The notes under the pieces are model-generated. The model saw nothing but the letters and a program-made list of their open reading frames with translations. It made no database searches and was not told the DNA's origin. A DNA stretch of 10,840 nucleotides, taken from an uncultured Cellvibrio sp. (GTDB lineage Bacteria > Pseudomonadota > Gammaproteobacteria > Pseudomonadales > Cellvibrionaceae). Below are positions 7,869-10,840 of this stretch, in pieces. Numbering within the stretch: the first letter of the stretch is position 1; the number at the start of each line of letters is the position of its first letter. Made by a program: the position numbers and the translations under genes. The stretch is from positions 1 through 10,840 of the forward strand of contig CAMLOU010000139.1 in assembly GCA_946481735.1 (NCBI GenBank), given 5' to 3'.

Positions 7869-7896
7869 AAGTGGGGGCGGGGTGGGTAATTTCAAG
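7869..7896 (-). promoter_or_regulatory. Sigma-32 (RpoH) heat-shock promoter for hslVU
   Basis: On the minus strand, CTTGAAA (7890-7896) is a perfect match to the sigma-32 -35 consensus. It is followed after 13 nt by CCCCACTT (7869-7876), one base off the consensus CCCCATNT. The 13-nt spacing is typical of this class. It reads directly into hslV with a predicted leader of about 55 nt. hslVU is a known heat-shock operon in E. coli, so function and sequence agree. Confidence 0.85.
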
Positions 7897-7925
7897 CAGA
7901 TTATTTTAGGGGTGGCGGCCCGGGA

Positions 7926-8507
7926 TCAGGGCGCCGCGTTTTTGTCGCGTTTTAACATGAGGGCATTGTATTGATTCGCCACCAGAGTGGAACGCGCGCT
8001 GGCCAGACGGGATTGGTCCTGAAACGGGCCGACGATGACGCGATGCCATAATTCACCGTTGCGGATGGTCACTTTTTCAATACGCGCATCCAGGTTCAGC
8101 AGGATAAGTTGTGCGCGTAATTTATCGGCATCCACATCGTTGCGGAACGAGCCGACTTGCAGGATGTACTCCATGGAATCCGGCTGGGGTTGTGCAATTT
8201 TTTCCACTGTTTGGGCCGGCTCAGTGGCGGGTACGATGACTTCGCTTTCCTGCAGTAATTTATAAAAATCAAAGCGCGGCTTGGGCACGTCTTCTTCGGT
8301 TTGCGTGCGTGTCACCTTGGGTTTTTCTGGGGCAGGTTGTTCCGTTTTGGCTGGTGGTGGCACGACATCGGCCAGGTAAACCAGGAACATGATAAACGCA
8401 CCCAGCACACCGCCAATTAATAGCCATACCCATCCCGGCACAGCGGGTTTGGCCGGTGCACGACGACGATTGGGGGAGCGATTTTTTTTGGCGTAATCTC
8501 GGGACAT
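7926..8507 (-). CDS. FtsN-like SPOR-domain membrane protein
   Basis: Bitopic inner-membrane protein of 193 residues. It has a basic cytoplasmic N-terminus (about 1-22, rich in Arg/Lys), one transmembrane helix (about 25-45), a Pro/Lys/Glu-rich periplasmic linker with the segment PRFDFYKLL (77-85), and a C-terminal SPOR domain (about 112-188; YILQVGSF near its start and VIVGPF at 157-162). SPOR domains bind denuded septal peptidoglycan, and this architecture with the FDFY segment is that of FtsN-like division proteins. Whether it is the functional FtsN cannot be settled from sequence alone. I start at the ATG at 8505-8507, which has a GAAG element 5 nt upstream; the frame extends to 8792 but that part overlaps priA and lacks family character. 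It follows priA by 68 nt and precedes the hslV promoter region. Confidence 0.85.
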   Translation of the reverse strand: MSRDYAKKNRSPNRRRAPAKPAVPGWVWLLIGGVLGAFIMFLVYLADVVPPPAKTEQPAPEKPKVTRTQTEEDVPKPRFDFYKLLQESEVIVPATEPAQTVEKIAQPQPDSMEYILQVGSFRNDVDADKLRAQLILLNLDARIEKVTIRNGELWHRVIVGPFQDQSRLASARSTLVANQYNALMLKRDKNAAP

Positions 8508-8575
8508 GGCAACTTCATCAAACTCAGGGTGGGCGCAATTGTACTTGCGTGGTGCAGGTGAGTCACTATGCCACC

Positions 8576-10789
8576 CTAACTCATTTCCTGCGGATCGACA
8601 TCGATAGACCAGCGTACCCGTTTGCCTAGTGGCTCGCCCTCCAAATGAGCGGCGACTTGGGTGAGGAGTTGCTGCAAGGTTTTGCGTTGGGCGCTGTTGA
8701 ATTGCAATTGATAGCGGAAGCGGTCGCCGCGTTTCTCCATCATCGCCGGCAATGGACCGAGATAGGTAAAGTGAGGGCTGGTTGGCTGCCACTGTTCAGC
8801 TTGCGCCCGCGCCAGACGCAAGAACTCGACAGCCAGTTCCGGTCGCTTGCTTTCCGCACGCAGCAGCGCGAGGTGTCGATAAGGCGGCAATTGGGTGACC
8901 CGCCGTTCGTGCAACAACAACTCGGCGAGCGCGTGGTAGCCCTGCAACATCAGGGTTTGCACCAGCGGGTGTTCGGTGTGGTGGCTTTGCAGGATGACTT
9001 TGCCCGGTTTGTCCGCGCGCCCGGCCCGCCCGGCGACCTGTAGCAGCAATTGCCCCATCCGCTCGGGACCGCGGAAGTCAGTACTGAACAAGCCTGCGTC
9101 TGCATCAATAATCACCACCAGGGTGACCAGTGGGAAGTGGTGGCCCTTGGCCAGCATCTGCGTCCCCACCAGAATGCAGGGTTCACCTGCCTGTACTTCC
9201 TCCAGCAAGCGGTGCATGGCGTGTTTGCTGCGCGTTGAATCGCGGTCAACCCGCAGTATCCGCGTGTGCGGAAATAATTGGCGTAACGCTGCTTCGCTGC
9301 GCTCCGTCCCGTGCCCCAGTGGCTGTAACTGATGGCTATGGCAATGGGGGCAACGGGAAGGTATCGGACGTTGGTGATCGCAATGGTGGCAGTGCAGATG
9401 GCGCGGCTGCTGGTGAACGGTCATGCGCGCGTCGCAATGGTTGCAGTTGGCCAGCCAGCCACAGTCGTGACACTCCAGTGTGGGGGCGTAGCCGCGCCGG
9501 TTAATGAAGATCAACACCTGGTGGCGCGCCTGGATTTCCGCAGCAATGGCTTGCAAGGTCTCCTGTGCAAAGCCTTCATGTAATGGCTGCGCGCGAATAT
9601 CGAGCAGGTGGATACTGGGTGGTAAGGCGGCACCGGCGCGGCGGGTCAGGCGCAAGTACTGGTAGCGCCCTTGTTGAGCATTATTGAGGCTTTCCAGCGC
9701 TGGCGTGGCAGAACCGAGCAATAGCGGAATCTTGAGCTGGCTGGCGCGCATGACGGCGAGATCCCGGGCTGAATAGCGGAAACCGTCCTGCTGCTTGAAG
9801 GAGTTATCGTGTTCCTCATCGACAATGATGATGCCCGGCTCCTTTAAGGGCGTGAAGATGGCTGAACGGGTGCCGATGATGATTCGGGCAATTCCGTCCC
9901 GCGCCTGCACCCAGGCATCCAGGCGTTCACGATCATTGAGGCCGGAATGGAGCGCGACAATCGGCACGGCAAAACGTCGCTGGAACCGCTGCAAGGTTTG
10001 GGGCGTGAGGCCGATCTCCGGGATCAATACCAGCGCCTGCTTGCCCTGGCCCAGACTGCGGGCAATGGTTTGCAGGTAGATTTCGGTTTTACCGCTGCCG
10101 GTGGCGCCATCCAGCAGGTATACCTGGAACTGGTTCAGGGAGATATGTTCCAGTGCCGCTGCCTGCTCCGCGTTCAAGGTCAATGGCTGTTCGCGCAGAA
10201 TAGTCTGAATCGGCTCGGGTGTAAGTACTTGCTCACTGCAAGTAATGAGGCCTTTATCCACCAAAGGTTTAATCGCGGTAAGGGGTATCTCAAGTGCTTG
10301 TAGATCACCGCGTGTCAAATAGGGGTGTTCCTGCAGCGCAGCCAGCAGAGCGGATTGTCGCGGCGCACGTTTCAAACTCCCCGCCGGTAGACCTTTGCCC
10401 GCCGTTGTGAGGCGATAGACAGCTTCTGTGCGTAACCGGGCGACTTCTCCCTGGCGCAAGAGCGCCGGTAATGCGGTATGTAAGGCCTCACCAACAGGGC
10501 TTTGGTAATAATCGGCGGCCCACAGGCACAATGCCAGGATGTCAGGCATAAACGCTGGCGAGCTATCAATGATCGCTAGCGCGTGGCGCAATTGGCCAGG
10601 CGCTACGGATGCTTCCTTTTCTACGGATAGCAATACACCAATCACTTCCTGATGCCCAAAGGGTAAACGCAACAGCGTGCCAGGTTGCAGTTGCATTGCC
10701 TGTTCCGGTGAGATGTCCATCGGCGGTAGATAATCGAAGCGACGACGTAGCGGTGTAGGGATAGCGACCTGAAGAAAAACCGTGGGCAT
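8576..10789 (-). CDS. priA: Primosomal protein N' (PriA), replication restart helicase
   Basis: Superfamily 2 3'-5' DNA helicase that recognises abandoned replication forks and starts reloading of DnaB through the PriB/DnaT or PriC route. The product is 737 residues from the ATG at 10787-10789 (E. coli 732). The order is an N-terminal 3'-end-binding domain (about 1-100), a winged-helix region (about 105-190), Walker A GATGSGKT at 228-235, the DEEH box at 324-327, and a zinc-binding insertion with all eight cysteines (440, 443, 449, 452, 467, 470, 480, 483). Helicase motif V (GTQMLAKGHHFP, about 542-553) and motif VI (QVAGRAGRA, 584-592) follow. An in-frame TTG at 10811-10813 would add eight residues. 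I prefer the ATG because MPTVFLQVAIP matches the usual PriA beginning, though its ribosome-binding site is weak. No argS follows it here, unlike in Pseudomonas. Confidence 0.96.
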   Translation of the reverse strand: MPTVFLQVAIPTPLRRRFDYLPPMDISPEQAMQLQPGTLLRLPFGHQEVIGVLLSVEKEASVAPGQLRHALAIIDSSPAFMPDILALCLWAADYYQSPVGEALHTALPALLRQGEVARLRTEAVYRLTTAGKGLPAGSLKRAPRQSALLAALQEHPYLTRGDLQALEIPLTAIKPLVDKGLITCSEQVLTPEPIQTILREQPLTLNAEQAAALEHISLNQFQVYLLDGATGSGKTEIYLQTIARSLGQGKQALVLIPEIGLTPQTLQRFQRRFAVPIVALHSGLNDRERLDAWVQARDGIARIIIGTRSAIFTPLKEPGIIIVDEEHDNSFKQQDGFRYSARDLAVMRASQLKIPLLLGSATPALESLNNAQQGRYQYLRLTRRAGAALPPSIHLLDIRAQPLHEGFAQETLQAIAAEIQARHQVLIFINRRGYAPTLECHDCGWLANCNHCDARMTVHQQPRHLHCHHCDHQRPIPSRCPHCHSHQLQPLGHGTERSEAALRQLFPHTRILRVDRDSTRSKHAMHRLLEEVQAGEPCILVGTQMLAKGHHFPLVTLVVIIDADAGLFSTDFRGPERMGQLLLQVAGRAGRADKPGKVILQSHHTEHPLVQTLMLQGYHALAELLLHERRVTQLPPYRHLALLRAESKRPELAVEFLRLARAQAEQWQPTSPHFTYLGPLPAMMEKRGDRFRYQLQFNSAQRKTLQQLLTQVAAHLEGEPLGKRVRWSIDVDPQEMS

Positions 10790-10840
10790 TGGGTGATCAG
10801 TCTTGGTTGTCAATGAACTGCCGGGCAGGATACCGCATAA

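Noticed and set aside
7903..7932. GC-rich imperfect hairpin around the SPOR gene stop codon as a terminator
   Set aside because: The stem needs a bulge and is followed by a mixed A/T sequence rather than a T-run, so intrinsic termination is not supported.
8508..8792. N-terminal extension of the SPOR protein frame by 95 codons
   Set aside because: It overlaps the conserved 3' end of priA, has no recognisable domain, and the ATG at 8505-8507 gives the expected basic N-terminus followed by one membrane helix.
10790..10813. TTG start extending PriA by eight residues
   Set aside because: The added residues are not typical of PriA, and the ATG gives the standard N-terminus. The flanking bases do not provide a strong ribosome-binding site for either start, so this is only a preference.

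Overview
The window is a compact chromosomal segment of housekeeping genes from a gammaproteobacterium. The PriA, HslU, HslV, UppP and HldE sequences are of gammaproteobacterial type. Two gene orders, msbA-hldE and priA ... SPOR protein-hslV-hslU-DUF971, resemble those I recall from Pseudomonas and the Cellvibrionales. Base composition looks close to half GC. A Cellvibrio-like organism is my best guess, but that is inference, not a search result. I see no phage, transposon, CRISPR, tRNA, rRNA or insertion-sequence signal, and no clearly novel multigene system.

Left part (about 1-3365, + strand): msbA (lipid A-core flippase) is followed by hldE (bifunctional ADP-heptose synthesis enzyme). Together they supply and export the inner lipopolysaccharide. 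A short perfect hairpin sits directly against the hldE ribosome-binding site.

Middle (about 3327-5554): two minus-strand genes lie here, a DUF4136-type lipoprotein and, downstream of it, an unrecognised six-helix membrane protein whose 3' end overlaps the 3' end of hldE. A 27-nt perfect palindrome separates them. Divergent from the lipoprotein gene is uppP, which recycles undecaprenyl pyrophosphate for peptidoglycan and surface polysaccharide synthesis.

Right part (about 5559-10789, - strand): reading in the direction of transcription, priA (replication restart helicase), an FtsN-like SPOR-domain protein, hslV and hslU (ATP-dependent protease) and a small DUF971 protein. Between the SPOR gene and hslV is a very good match to a sigma-32 heat-shock promoter, followed by a stem-loop in the predicted hslV leader, so hslVU-DUF971 probably forms its own heat-inducible unit. 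argS, which I recall between priA and the SPOR gene in Pseudomonas, is absent here.

No gene-free stretch exceeds 300 bases. The longest gaps are 4579-4744 (divergent promoter region), 7808-7925 (hslV promoter and leader) and 1835-1940 (msbA-hldE spacer).
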